Shown piece by piece: positions 45,126-57,234 of a DNA stretch of 64,000 nucleotides; within the stretch, counting starts at the first letter, position 1, and every line of letters begins with the position of its first letter. The notes beneath the pieces were generated by a model, which did not search any database, was not told where the DNA came from, and saw nothing but the letters and a program-made list of their open reading frames with translations. This stretch comes from Sarcophilus harrisii (taxonomy: Eukaryota > Chordata > Mammalia > Dasyuromorphia > Dasyuridae): the NCBI RefSeq assembly GCF_902635505.1, contig NC_045430.1, positions 280,974,181-281,038,180 of the forward strand, given 5' to 3'. The translations under genes were made by a program, and so were the position numbers.

Positions 45126-46030
45126 TTACTCCTCATTTACTAATCTGCATTGGTGGAGGAAATTTTCATACTGGGAGTTTTTCATACTCATGAAATCATA
45201 AATTTTGACCAAAAATAATTATGGGGGTTCCAGTTTTCCCCCCTTTAAAAAGCCCATACCTTAACACAGGATTTCAGGATATGGATAAGTCATCTTGATT
45301 ACAAATTGCCTGTTTTCTCTTTTTTGTGGGAAAACTTGGTAGATTTCATGTAACTCCCACTTTTGGAATTTTCACAGAGGATACAGTCACTGAGAGGCTT
45401 TGAAAAATTCTTTCATTTTTCAAAATCTCCAAAACAAATGAATACAAATAAATGATTTTTTTTTAAATAAAGGAAGAAAAACAGCTTGTGCATTTTGTGG
45501 GTATTAAGAAGGACATGGAAACTTTGGAGAGAGTGGGGGCTCTCTCCATTGTCTGGAGCCAAGATTTCTGAGACCTGGCTTAGGAGACTGTGGAAAGTCC
45601 AAGTCGGCTTGATTCCTATAGGGGATTCAAACATTACTCACCCCTGAAACAACCAACTGCCTGGAAACTGTAAAGTTCCCTCTCCTCATTTTCTCATTCT
45701 TCCTGTCTTTCCTCCTTTATTTCAAATCTGATCTTGTTGGAAGAGTTACTTCCCACCTCTACACTCCATTCCCGTGAGAATCTTGGGCAGCTGAGGGCTG
45801 TTCTGCTTTGGACCAATCTTCCTTCATGATCTTAAAACTGAGCTACTCTGTTTTGTGTTGAGCTAACCAGAGTCAAAGAGTTTTTTTGCTTGTTAATGAA
45901 TGGCATTGTGTGGGAAATTCCATTTCTACTTTTTTTTGTCTCCTTCCCCTACCTTTTCTTGGGGAGGAAGGATTTTAGAAAAACTTTTAAGAGTCTTCAG
46001 GTAGGAAAAAAAAAGAGTATATATAAATGC
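45126..46030. other. Unassigned intron sequence
   Basis: No repeat family or exon recognised. Confidence 0.4.
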
Positions 46031-46084
46031 GCGCCGCCCAACTCTAACCCTAAATTCGCGCCTCCCGACCCTAACCCTAAATGA
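46031..46084 (+). repeat. Two tandem 27-bp units with telomere-like TAACCCTAA
   Basis: Two adjacent 27-base units share the pattern GCGCC..CCC.A..CTAACCCTAAAT. They differ at about six positions. They are CpG-rich in an AT-rich region and directly precede a TC/TA microsatellite. Confidence 0.85.
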
Positions 46085-46087
46085 CTC

Positions 46088-46091
<4 letters not shown>

Positions 46092-46156
<65 letters not shown>
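46092..46156 (+). repeat. (TC)n(TA)n compound microsatellite
   Basis: About 39 bases of TC passing without a break into about 26 bases of TA. Confidence 0.95.
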
Positions 46157-46290
46157 GTACATAAAGAATATATATACATATACAAATGTACTTGTATGTA
46201 TACACACAAATGCATATGTATAAATGTATACACACAAATATATCTATATATATACACACAAACCTATCTATCTATCTATATTCTTTTATT
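46157..46290. repeat. TA/CA/CTAT-rich low complexity
   Basis: Runs of ATAC, ACACAAA and CTAT units continue from the compound microsatellite. Confidence 0.75.
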
Positions 46291-46699
46291 TTTTAAAAAT
46301 ATAAAACTGCCTCAATCCTCAAATTGATTGTGGTTGAATAATACATTCCTTCCTTTCTTTGTTCAGCAAACTTTATTAACCACCTGATATGACCAGAAAT
46401 CTAGTTATATATCGGCATTGTAAAGTCAAAAGAAAGAAATAATATTGGATTTTAAGGAGTTTATATCTTACCTGAGGGATGACATATATGATGAGAATTT
46501 CTCCTTGGGAAATTATTTTTATACTTATTCCATGGAATCATAGATCTGGATATATTCTCTCTGTGTATTTCCTATTCCCCAAACAGTCCAGTGCTCTGAA
46601 CAGAGGAAGTGCTTAAGAATCATTTATTGGATAGAGAAAGTGAGCTGGAGTGCAGGGAAAATATAATGGGGAGAAGGGAAAAAACCCAAATTGACTTAG

Positions 46700-47235
46700 T
46701 TTAATGAAGATAGTTATCATTTCTATAGTATTTAAAGATTTTCAAAGGACCTTGCAATTTTTATTTCATTTGATCCTCATGACAATCCTGAAAGGTGCTG
46801 TTATTATCCCCATTTTAATAGAAACAATAATAATAGCTAATGTTTATATGGCACAATTATAGTGCCAGACACTGGGATAAGCCTTTTACAATTATTATCT
46901 CATTTGATCTTCATGACAATCCTGAGAGGTGCTATTATTATCCCTATTTTAATAATAACAATAATTAATAACAATAGCTAATGTTTATATGGCATAATTA
47001 CAGTGTCAGACACTGTGATAAAATCTTTACAATTATTATCTCATTTGATCCTCACAGCAATCCTGGGAGGGAGGTACTATTATTATCCTCCCATTTTGCA
47101 AAAAAAAAAAAAGAAAGGAAAAAAAAAGGTACTGAAGCAAGTGACCTGACCAGGATCACACAGTTAGTAAGTATCTGTGATTAAAATTCAATTCAAATCT
47201 TCCACATTCCAGGCTTGGCACTCTGGGTTATGCCT
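46700..47235 (-). repeat. Marsupial SINE with three tandem copies of one part
   Basis: The block 'agcta/tatg...ttatctcatttgatcctca...gcaatcctg...attattatccc.cattt' occurs three times (about 46709-46819, 46829-46950, 46971-47100). Only the last is followed by 'ggatcacacagttagtaagtatctg' and the rest of the SINE. Confidence 0.8.
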
Positions 47236-47254
47236 CATGTTTCTCTTTCTAGAT

Positions 47255-47490
47255 AGAGACTTGAATTTTGAGTCAAGAAGAAAGATGTGAATTCAAATTT
47301 TGACTTTGGAATTAACAATTTGTGTGACCCTGAACAAGTCACTAGAACTGTGCATTCCCTAAGTTTCTTTATCTGTCAAATGAGGACAATACCAGCCCCC
47401 ACTTCCCAGGGATGTCTTGAGGAGAAGATATGATGTTTACATACCTTAAAGCTCTAGAAACATGTTATTTATTATTCTTGTTTTCAGTAA
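47255..47490 (+). repeat. MIR-type SINE
   Basis: 'tttgagtcaagaagaaagatgtgaattc', 'gtgtgaccctgaacaagtcac', 'tttctttatctgtcaaatg' and 'accttaaagctctagaaaca' in + order. Confidence 0.78.
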
Positions 47491-47864
47491 GCGCTCTCCC
47501 CACTTCTGGGGGACCCTGGCTGATTACCTATCTTCCCTGTTACTTTGCTACTTTTAAGACTCTAGTCTCCATTGCTAATTTTCAGTAATATAATTACCTA
47601 TGCTAGTGAAATATGAGACCTTTTTCTTAAATAAAAATGAAATTGGGATGGGGAGGTAGGTCAGGGGAATTCAAGCATGGAAAAAGTTCATGGATGAGAG
47701 ACACTTTTTCTCCATCACCTGGACCTTGTGAAGAGTGGCTGATGTTGCTAACTCTTTGATGTTACATGGTCCAAAAGTAGCCCTAAGAGATTGGGAAGAC
47801 TGTCATAAATCATTTCCCCCATGGTTTCTACTTCTTCATCCATTTTCATCTCCAAGACAACTAG
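47491..47864. other. Unassigned intron sequence
   Basis: No repeat family or exon recognised. Confidence 0.4.
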
Positions 47865-48560
47865 GACTTATTAAGCCCTTGCTAGGTACCAGGTATTGTG
47901 TGAGAATGGAGATGAACGTGTAAGCTAGATCAAGTTTCCAGGAGCATGACGAGTTCAAGGGACAATGATCAACCAGGACTTATCAGAGAAGTGATGAAGA
48001 GTATGGGAAATAAGGCTGGATATATACAGTGGAGCCTTCAGAACCTGGGTTAAGGAAGTGATGTGGTGACAATAGTATCTATGAGCCATTAGCCCACTGG
48101 GGCTGGAAGATGAGTTGGAGAAGAAGATCCTATAAATCAGGAAGCCAACTGGGAGATTTCTGAGATTGATAAATAATCGCTGAGGCCTGAAAAGAACTGA
48201 CCTGGATGAAGATGTTAGTAGTGAAAGCTACTAACTAGGATAACTAGGAGACATTTACCAAGATAAAATAATTCAATTGCATGAATTTGGGGACTAAAAG
48301 GATATGAATGAGTTGAAGATTTGTTCAGTGTTTTGAATCTGGCTGACCAAGATCATAGAAGTACAATTGACAGAAACAGAAGATGAGGGAAGACACAGAC
48401 ACAGAGATACATACAACACATATACATATGTACATACATAATAGATATAATGATCCCCATTTTGCACACTTTGAATTTGAAGTGATGGTGAGACATTTGA
48501 GGGAAGATGTTCAAGAGGATGTTACAAATAGGCAATGGTTGCTAGGATGAGACTGGGAAT
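47865..48560 (-). mobile_element. Degraded L2-type LINE remnant
   Basis: 'aggacttattaagcccttgctaggtaccagg', 'ggaaataaggctggat' and 'gtgttttgaatctggctgac' are L2-type antisense words in a plausible order, but the match is loose. Confidence 0.4.
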
Positions 48561-49009
48561 AGATCTGGGATCCACAAACAGGTGAATGTTGAAACCATGA
48601 GATTTCTGTCTCTGTATTTATTCAGGATACTTGGCTATCTGAATCTTGGCTTCCTTCTGAGGTTCCCTCTTCCCCCTTGTTCTGGGCTCATTGTCACCAC
48701 GAATGATGGGTGGTACCATGGTACAATATTCATGGCACCTGTATATAGCTATGAGGATGATTCTTTCAAAATGGAGTCGACACATATGGAGCTCCCCTTA
48801 AAAAGGCTTTCAAGGAACAAAGAGAAAAAATTCATTTGTCCCTCACATTCTACTGTTGTTGCTGCTTGAATAGATAGGGTTGATATTTTTCATTTTGGAC
48901 TGGAAAGAAATCAACTGCCTTCCATGAGTTAGTGTCTTCATAGAACCATGGCTTTCACTTGAAGGAGTCAACTTTTCATTCATTCCATGATTGTTCATAG
49001 CATTAATGA
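48561..49009. other. Unassigned intron sequence
   Basis: No repeat family or exon recognised. Confidence 0.4.
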
Positions 49010-49195
49010 ATTTGAGCTGAAAGAGAGCTTGTAGATAACCTAACCCAGCTTATGCATTTTTCAGATCCTGTGCAGTGACACTAAGTGATTTGCCCAAGAT
49101 CATATAGACTGTCTAGTGACAAAGTCAGGATTTGAATGCAGATTTTCTCACTCCAGATCCAGAGCTATTGGCTCTATACTGCTCTCTTTCTCTCT
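49010..49195 (-). repeat. MIR-type SINE
   Basis: 'aatttgagctgaaagagagc', 'gcccaagatcatatagactg', 'agtcaggatttgaatgcag' and 'gagctattggctctatactgc' in reverse order. Confidence 0.78.
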
Positions 49196-49250
49196 CTCTC
49201 GTTCTCTCTCTCTCTCTCTCATTCTCTCTTTCTCTTTCATTTTATTTATT
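49178..49250 (+). repeat. TC-rich microsatellite
   Basis: TCTC runs with GTTC/ATTC interruptions directly after the SINE. Confidence 0.85.
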
Positions 49251-49412
49251 TTTATTTTTTTCTATCTCTCAATATTAAATGTTATAAATAGGGTCTGAAC
49301 TTGGTAAGCAACTATGAGTAAAGAAATAGGAATGAATCTGAGAGATAGGATAGAAGTAAAATCCACAACACTTTGGGAATGATTAAATGATGGCAGATGG
49401 CAGAGGGATGAA

Positions 49413-49650
49413 AGAGTAAAAACTCCAAGGTCATCAACCAGTGGTAGACTGATCAGTGAGATCTCTGTTTAAATTCTACAACAGATACAAGTGACACAAA
49501 TTACTTAAGTGCTCTCCATCTCAGTTTCCTTATTGGTAAAATGTAGATTATGCAGGCACCTACTTTCTAGGGCTATTGTAAGAATTAAATGAAGTAATAT
49601 TTGTAAAATGTTTTGCAAACCTTAAAATCATGTAAAAATGCTGTTGTTAC
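49413..49650 (+). repeat. SINE, first copy of a local repeat pair
   Basis: 'catctcagtttccttattggtaaaatg', 'ttctagggctattgtaag' and 'tttgcaaaccttaaaatc' are MIR-type SINE text. The first 170 bases recur at 50781-50954 with high similarity. Confidence 0.75.
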
Positions 49651-49929
49651 TTTCTCAAAAGAAAACAAAAGACATTTAGGGAATGTTTTGAAAGGGAAAA
49701 GTTTTGAAAAGTTTGCTGATGGTTTTATTGATTTTGGTACATAAGATAATGAGTTCTTGGAAACATTTTCAGTTTTTGGTGTCCACAGGTAAGCACCTGG
49801 TAATGTCCACTTGGTTGATAGTAAGATAGGGATAGAGTTTAGGGCTGATATTGGTGTTGGGCATGCACATTTCTAATTCTTTTGCTTAGAGAGAAGAATT
49901 AAACCCTTGACAGCTGATAAAATCACCAT

Positions 49930-50300
49930 GTGAGAGCTTATAGAGAGGGGAGAGAGGAAGGAAAAGTTCTACAGATTCATGCGGACTTTTCATCCATTTA
50001 GGAGGAAGGAGAGGGTCAGAGTTCTGGCCCTGCAAAGGAAACAGGAATAGTGAGAGAACAAGATCCTCCAATCCAAATGCAATGTAGTTTTGGTCCTCAA
50101 GGAATTTACAGTCTAATGGGAGGAATAGGTCACATCTACAAATAAGCATGAGATAGTGAGGGAGGCCAAGAAGCAGTCTATTTATAGGACTCTGATAATT
50201 TGAGAAGCCAGGGAATACTCTCAGCAAGATCCTAGAAGGTTTTATGGATGCTGAGGCAGCTTCCAAAACTTGGAGAAAAGGGAAATCTTGTTGAGATCCA
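49930..50300 (-). mobile_element. L2-type LINE remnant
   Basis: 'ttggtcctcaaggaatttacagtctaatggg' is a clear L2-type antisense 3' word. The flanks are loose. Confidence 0.5.
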
Positions 50301-50639
50301 GAGGATGGAATGCCAGGTAGGCCCCAGTCAGTTGGGCCAGAAACAGAAAATACAGGAAAGAATGGAGTAGATCACATTGGTAAGTGGGGACCAGATGGGG
50401 AGAGGGAACCAAGAAGGGTCAATTTCTATTTTCAGGAAATAGAAACAAGAAAAGGGGGAGGTACAAGAAAGAACCCATTGCAAGGAATTGGTCTGGTTAA
50501 TTGTCCCATTGCCTTTCTGAGTCTCCTGGGGGATTGATGTCATCATCTGCTCAGCTGGTTTCTTCTCACTTTTTGTCCCTCACAAATTAAAGTTACCCCA
50601 AGAAAGCCAGGGAGAAAAGTGATTTTTGAATCATATTTG

Positions 50640-50780
50640 AGATATTGTCCTAAGATCCTACATTTGGGAGCTTAGAAACTATCAAGTGCAATTCTAATTC
50701 TTTTGGAGACCCAGAAAGATTTAAAGACGTGCTTGAGGTCACACAGTTAAGTGAGAAAGGCAGCATCTGATGCTGCAATG
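50640..50780 (-). repeat. MIR-type SINE fragment
   Basis: 'gagacccagaaagatttaaag', 'cttgaggtcacacagttaag' and 'aaaggcagcatctgatgct' in reverse order, directly before the second copy of the repeat pair. Confidence 0.65.
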
Positions 50781-50954
50781 AGTGTAAAAACCCCAAGGTC
50801 ATCAACCAGTGGTGGACTGATCAGTGAGATCTCTGTTTAAATTCCACAACAGATACATGCAACCCCACACAAATCACTTAAGTCCTTTCCACCTCAGTTT
50901 CCTTATTGGTAAAATGTAATTGTGCTAGCACCTACCTTCTAGGGCTATTGTAAG
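50781..50954 (+). repeat. SINE, second copy of a local repeat pair
   Basis: Shares 'aaggtcatcaaccagtgg', 'gactgatcagtgagatctctgtttaaatt' and 'tttccttattggtaaaatgta' with 49413-49582. It stops just after 'ctattgtaag', earlier than the first copy. Confidence 0.8.
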
Positions 50955-51019
50955 GCTATTGCTGCTCTTTCCACAGCACCTTGGATGGAATGCCCACTTG
51001 GTGTTTTCTTCTAAGTGTG

Positions 51020-51205
51020 TTGTTGTGGTTCTTTCCCTTGGTCCTCACGACACATGTATGAAGGAGGTTGAACAGGTATTCCAGTTCCCATTTCCCTGAT
51101 GGGGCATTTGATCTCCAGAGAGGGCAGTGATATGGTGAGCCAGGGAGAGAGATAGGGCCCAATCCACATCTTCTGACTCCCAGCCAATAGGCCTTTTGAA
51201 TCTCC
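51020..51205 (-). repeat. MIR-type SINE
   Basis: 'ggtcctcacgacacatgtatg', 'cccatttccctgatgggg', 'ctccagagagggcagtgat' and 'aatccacatcttctgactcc' in reverse order. Confidence 0.6.
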
Positions 51206-51890
51206 AGTTGCTCAGCAGATCTTACCTCATTAATCACTGCATGGAAAAAGGGCAAGTGACATATGTCATCATTCCTATTTTATAGAGGTTGAGGCCATGG
51301 GGAGAGTTGGGGGTGGGGTGGAAAGGACTTAGCTTCATCTGGGGTCAGAGTTTGTGTTTCTACAGTTTCTATCTATGTCTGTTCCTTCCTGTGCCTCATG
51401 TGACATGGAGGGACCTGGATGGAGACAAGAGAGGACAGATGTACAACGGTAACACGCAAGTGTTTTTTTCTCATGGAGCAAGCTCCTATTTCTGGCTCTA
51501 ACTTTTGAGATCCGAAACTACAGCCAAAACATACTGGTAGCTCAGGCCTGTGTTCTTCCTTGAGGCCCCTGGCATTTTTATGGAATATGGAGACAGTTTT
51601 ATGTGGGACATGAAGGGTTACGATGAAGGCCCTAGACCCCACTTTCCCCTCCCAGCTGGGCTGGCATTATCCCACCAGGCTTTGCAATCTGGCTCTCATT
51701 GTGTGGTCAAAGTTCAAAGTTGGCCATCTTGTCCAATGAAGCTATGCAGGCACCTAGGTATGTGTATGTATATATGCATAAATGCTTGTTACAGAAGACA
51801 CATTTACTAAGCACATGCATATACATGTGGTTTTATACATATACACACATTTGTTTATTTGAAGAAAAAAGTCCCAATGGAATGGTGGAA
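51206..51890. other. Unassigned intron sequence
   Basis: No family or exon recognised; a TATG/CATA-rich patch lies near 51755-51850. Confidence 0.4.
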
Positions 51891-53625
51891 TTTGTATAAC
51901 GATGGACGTGTAATTCATGGAATCATTAGAATTATTCGATTAAAATATCGTGGGTAAAGTGTCCCAAGTCAAATTTTGTTTTTTTATGGCTTACTTTTCC
52001 TTTTAGTGATATTTTTAGCATCTAAAAATCTATTATTCCATCTTGTAATTTCAGAGTTTGGAATAAAGGGCAAGAGAAATAACAATTTTCATTGTTTTTT
52101 TTTTAAAGAGAAAAAAACTTTAAAAAATAATTTGTATTGAAATTTTTCCTTTTTCTATCACCTTTATTTCTCTTCCTTCTCTTATCTAATGAGACATCTT
52201 CTTTAAATGATAACAGTAAAAATAACAAAAATATGAACAAAAAAAGATATAACACTAACCATGACAAGAGAGTCCACCATTGTGTACATTATGAGCTGCT
52301 CCTTCATTTGAAGACTCCATAGTCTCTTACTTTTGGAAAGATGGTACAAAGGTACAAGAAAACATTCTTCCTCTTTCATTTCCAGGTTAACATTTAAAGA
52401 TTTAATATTTTTTCCCAATAAAGGAGAAATGTCACAAACTCCTTTTAACTTTTATCCAGATGTTTGGACCTAGTAAAGGGGCCCCATGATGATATTCCAT
52501 GTTGTGAAGGAGTGCACTTTGCTGTCTCTGTTACTAAATTAGATAAAAGGAAAGTCTCTAAGTGAGCAGTGATTTCTATGATTTTTTTGTCACTAGTGAT
52601 CTTTTCTTAGATCCAGGTTTCTTGAGAGTGAACGTACTTATAACTTTTAAATAAGAAAAAAATGGAAGCAATATATAATTATCATCATTAATGTTGCCAT
52701 CACCATTATTATCATAATCATCCTTAAAAAAAAAGAATGCCTAACTAATGCTTACAATAAAATAACTGGGGAATAAGAAGCTTCCCTTGATTTCATCTCA
52801 TTTTTATTTTAAGAGAAAAGGATTTTAGCTTCTTATTAATTTCCCCCCCAAAAAAATGCATGTCACCTCACTAACCTAATTGTTTTTGTCGTCCGATGGG
52901 ATAAAATAAATTCTTCCAAATCTTTATCAAGCAATATTGCTAATAGTCCATGAGGAGGTAGGTTTACAGCAGCATCAGTTTCATGTTCCATGCAATCCGG
53001 TTTTCTATTCTTTATAGCGTTGGGTCTGGACCATGGGCCTTGGGAAATTACTTCCTAATTCGTGAAGCCCAAAGGGAGGAAATAGTAAGGAAAGATGAGA
53101 AGGCTGAGAAATGGGACCTTCAGAGAAGGCAGGAGCAATGAGAACTCGCATTGAGTCTTTGCTTTGGGGTATTGGTATATGTCAGTGTTGCAGCATTTAT
53201 AACTGCCTTTCAGTAAATGAGAGAGAGCTGCAAGTTCTCCAGCTTCCTAAAGAAAACCTGTTCTTGAACTAAGAACGTTCTCCATACTAGCACATACCCT
53301 TCTACGCCCTTCTTGGAAAGGCTTTAAAATGACTGAGGTGCTAGAGCAGTTATTGGTGTTCCAACTTGGTTTTGAGTGAATTTCCTGTGTATTCAGATGT
53401 TAAAATTTATAAGCCTGTGAACTGAAGGTTGTTTTGTATTTTATAGGAGGGGCCCATGGTTAGACATATGTGTGTGTGTGTCTGTGTTTACGTGTGTGTA
53501 TACACATAGAATTTTGTTTCATATTCATTTTGTTCACAATAAAGGACTCTAATAATTATCTTTCAGAATAAAACATGAATAAAACACAAACTGTAATTGT
53601 TCTTAATTTATGGACATTGGTTCTA
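51891..53625. other. Repeat-poor AT-rich intron block, candidate conserved noncoding DNA
   Basis: About 1.7 kb without a recognised transposon. The left edge (51900-52080) is dense in AATCATTAGAATTATTCG-like and TTTTTATGGC-like words of homeodomain type. Function inferred from composition only. Confidence 0.42.
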
Positions 53626-53627
53626 AT

Positions 53628-53850
53628 TCAGCCTTTAATAACAATAATAATTATGATAATAATATCATTTTTATAATGTTTTCAGGTTGGCAAAGCACTT
53701 TTTAAAATATTTTCTCATTTGATCCTCACAATAGTCTGGGAGTGAAATGCTATTATTAGCTCTATTTTACAGAATGAGTAAACTGAGATGGATGGAAGTT
53801 AAATGATCAACTCAAAATCACACAGTCTACATAGTACGTATCAGTAATAA
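53628..53850 (-). repeat. Marsupial MIR-type SINE
   Basis: 'ataatgttttcaggttggcaaagcac', 'tttctcatttgatcctcacaatag', 'cagaatgagtaaactgagatgg' and 'ctcaaaatcacacagtctac' in reverse order. A second partial copy starts near 53885. Confidence 0.8.
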
Positions 53851-54004
53851 TAATAAACAGAACTGTAAGTCAGAGATTTTTCAGCTTATAAATAGCTTTA
53901 CACACACAATCTCATTTAAATTTTTGGGTGGTATTTCTACGGTTATGGTAAATTTACTTTACAGATTCAGAGAAGTTGTAATTTGCTTGGTGCCTGTGTT
54001 AGGT

Positions 54005-54058
54005 GTGAGTGTGAGTGAGTGTGTGTGTGTGTGTGTGTGTGTGTACGTGTGTGTGTTT
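54005..54058 (+). repeat. (GT)n microsatellite
   Basis: GT run with GAGT at the left and TACGT in the middle. Confidence 0.92.
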
Positions 54059-55685
54059 TGGCCAGTGTTTGAACCAGTTGATTGTATAAGGAATTCCCAG
54101 CAAGGCAGATCCTCTATAGTGCACACTGGAAGATGCTCCTTACGTTAGTGTGAGGGAATATTTTGTGTGAGGCCATTTAGAGATTTAGGACCATGCTGAG
54201 GATTTCAAGGCCCGTCCAGTCATAGACAGTGCTGAAATCCAGGAATGGCAGTGTCCCCAGAATGGCAAACGCTTGTTTCATACAACAGGCCGAAGGAATC
54301 TGCCACAGGTTCATATTCAGCCTCTGTCAATTACTGATGTTGACTCTGGGGCACTCATGGTTGCCTTGACTTTTATCCTGGACACAAATGAATCTGGAGG
54401 AAAGAGGGAGGCTGATGACTTTGCACATTTTTGTTCACTTCAATCCACTCCATGATAAGTCCTTGGCCACCCTAGAGAATGAAGGATTAACAACAGCAAT
54501 CGACATTCTTAAGCTTCAAGAACCTAGAGAGGCTACAGGCTTCTCTAGCCAAAAGGCCTGGGGAGGACTGATCTTTCCAGACCTGGGTGGGCTGTGATCT
54601 ACTTTGCTGGTGAATGGAAGGATTCCCTACATGAGGATAAAATCCCAGGGAGTCCCAAAAGTCAAAAAGAAAGATGAATGGGAACTCAAGCCCTTCTGAT
54701 CTGGACTTCCCCCTGGCTTTGATTACTTTAAATTCCCAACATCAAGGCCCAAAGTCAGGTTGTTGATGTTTCTCCTACAGCCCTGAAGCTTTATTGTGTC
54801 TCCTCCTCCTGTCTGTATATGTGCATATGTGAGTGAGAGCGGCCAGAAGCCCAAGGACGTGGTGATATTTAACAGTCATACAATTAGAAGACTGAGGGTA
54901 AAGGAAAGTATTTGTAATAGGGCTTTCTGTTTTCACAGCATGGTCAGAAATAGAGCAGGGTCTTAATTACTCTTGGCTTCCATTGCATTCCACCAGAATT
55001 TTTGGAGAACCAGCTAATGGGAGGCTCTGACTTGAAGGCCATCCTCTTAATTTCCCATGTCCCTTTATACTAGTGTGTCCACATGGGCTATTTTTCCTTT
55101 TAATTTTCAACTGACAGCCAGCCAAGATCAGAAGAATCAGGTTATATAGAGAGATATTCCTAACACCAGGGAAACATGGGAGCCTAGAATGAATCCCCTT
55201 TAGCTCTTCTTGGGCCTCATTTCATGGTCTGTGCAATGGCCGACATCTCTTGGCAGCCTTTGGTGAGATCCTATGCTTCTTAAGTCACCTGGGACAGAAT
55301 CGCCTACATGCAAATGGCTACTTCAAAATGTATCTAGTCATCTTGACTCTGCTGAACCCTACCCATTAGTCTAGGGTGTCATTCTCTTTTTTAAAAAGAC
55401 AGTATCTTAATTTGTTCTATTGGTTTCTGTTTTCTGCTGGTAGAAATCATGAAGTATCTCAATGGATTTTCATAAGGTAGCCAAGTGGAGAAAAGCAAAT
55501 AATTCTGAGCAATTATCTGAAAGGAAAGAGGGAATAGAGTGAGGCGGATGGGGCCATTGAAGAGGAGGATGAGACCATTGCAATCTTTTCTCCAGCTTTG
55601 AGAAGCCATGGTTGGGAATCACAAAAGGCAGAACTTCTTCTTTGGGCAGTGAAAGCTCTTCCTAACCTGGTTTCTTCTAGCCCTT
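54059..55685. other. Unassigned intron sequence, part probably an old dispersed repeat
   Basis: 54400-54500 ('tttgttcacttcaatccactcc...ccctagagaatgaaggattaacaacagc') resembles the end of a dispersed marsupial repeat I cannot name. The rest shows no family and no exon. Confidence 0.35.
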
Positions 55686-55689
55686 TCAT

Positions 55690-56075
55690 TCTTTACCCAA
55701 CTTCACACTCACCAGTTTAGCTGTCATGTTTTAATTTGTTTTACTTACATATAACACCTCATTTCCAATCTCCATGCCTTTGCCCAGGAGGCTTGGATGT
55801 TTTTCCTCCTGACCTCACCTTTTAGAATCCCTGTCTTCCTTGAATACTCAATTCCAGCCCCACTTTCTCAGGAAGGCTTTGCCAATCTCTTCAGCTGTTA
55901 GTGCCTTTACTTCTAAGCTTCCCTGATACCTGTCCTAGTTGTACATAGGCTATCTCCCCATTATAATAGATGCCTCTTGAAATCAGAAGCTTTTTTAGAT
56001 TGTGTGTATGTGTGTGTGTGTGTGTACCTGGGATGTTCTTCACAAATATTAAACTCTTTTAGTAAATGCTTATTG
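55690..56075 (+). mobile_element. L2 3' end
   Basis: 'atctccatgcctttgcccagg', 'ttctcaggaaggctttgcc', 'cctagttgtacataggctatc', 'gatgcctcttgaaatcag' and 'taaatgcttattga' follow the L2 3' end in sense order. A GT microsatellite at about 55998-56022 sits inside. Confidence 0.72.
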
Positions 56076-56079
56076 ATAG

Positions 56080-56694
56080 CGAATATTAACAGGTGATCTC
56101 ATAATGCTTCCATTTTCTTTCTAATCTGCAACATCCCTCTTTCAAATCTAGAGGCCGAGAGGTAGGCCCTGTGGCCTTGTGCTCTGACTACTGAGTTATG
56201 GCCAAACTCTCCTATTATCTGGCCTCTAAAACATATACCACTAATGAAAAAAAACATATTTGAGGTGATGCCTTTGAGGGAAAGTCAGGGTGTTCATTAT
56301 AAAAATGTCTGCCAGAATTTTCTGGGAGCTGTCAAATCCCCCTTTCACATTTTTATCTTAGAATCATACTCCTAGATCATATAGATTTTGCTGCCTCAGC
56401 TTCACACGTGGGGACTGCTATGGTGATGAAGCCAAATGGAAGGCTTTTAGACATGGCATTTTATAGGTAGAAAACCTTAAGAGACCATGTTTAATTTTCT
56501 TTTAAATATCCCTACATGGTAGATTAACTCCCTCTGTTTATGGTTGTAATAACTAGCCTCATCGTCTGGGCTCAGACTTAATTCTATATTTTTCATCAAG
56601 TGATCTTAAAATACATTCAGAATTCTTTGGGTTTTGGTCTAATGAAGAATAAGGTAGTTCCCCATTGGTTAGGTTATCTGAAAGCAATGTAGTA

Positions 56695-56695
<1 letters not shown>
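56080..56695. other. Unassigned intron sequence
   Basis: No confident repeat or exon. Confidence 0.4.

Positions 56696-56696
<1 letters not shown>

Positions 56697-56782
<86 letters not shown>
56697..56782 (+). repeat. (GT)n(GA)n compound microsatellite
   Basis: About 36 bases of GT pass directly into about 49 bases of GA. Confidence 0.95.
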
Positions 56783-56786
<4 letters not shown>

Positions 56787-57039
56787 GAGAAATCTAGGGA
56801 TGGTTTTTAAAAATTGGCAGTTATAGTTCAGAGGAAAAATTGGAAGTGCTTCAATTATGTGTGTATGGAGATGTGTTTTCACATAAGAACTGATTACCTT
56901 GTTCCTCAGTTTCCTCATGGTGGAGGAAAGGGTTGAAGTAGATGGCCACAGTTGGCTTTTTGCATCTATCTTCAATGGTCATTGTTTTTTTATGGTTCAG
57001 GATCAGTGATATCATTAGGATAGGGGACTCAATTCAATA

Positions 57040-57170
57040 GGAATTCCCATTCAATAGAAAACATTTGCCATGAGTTAGATACTTGGGGTGCAAAGACCTA
57101 AATGAAGCATTTCCTGCCCTCAGGGAGCTCACACTGTACTGTGGAGTACACAGTACTAGAAGACTCAAAA
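57040..57170 (-). mobile_element. L2-type 3' end fragment
   Basis: 'gccatgagttagatacttggggtgcaaagacc' and 'ttcctgccctcagggagctcacactgtactg' are the antisense L2-type 3' words. Confidence 0.6.
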
Positions 57171-57234
57171 GCCTCCAAAGGATTTGTAACCTTGTCTATG
57201 AGTCAGCTATTTCAAGAGATGTTATGGAGCAGCC

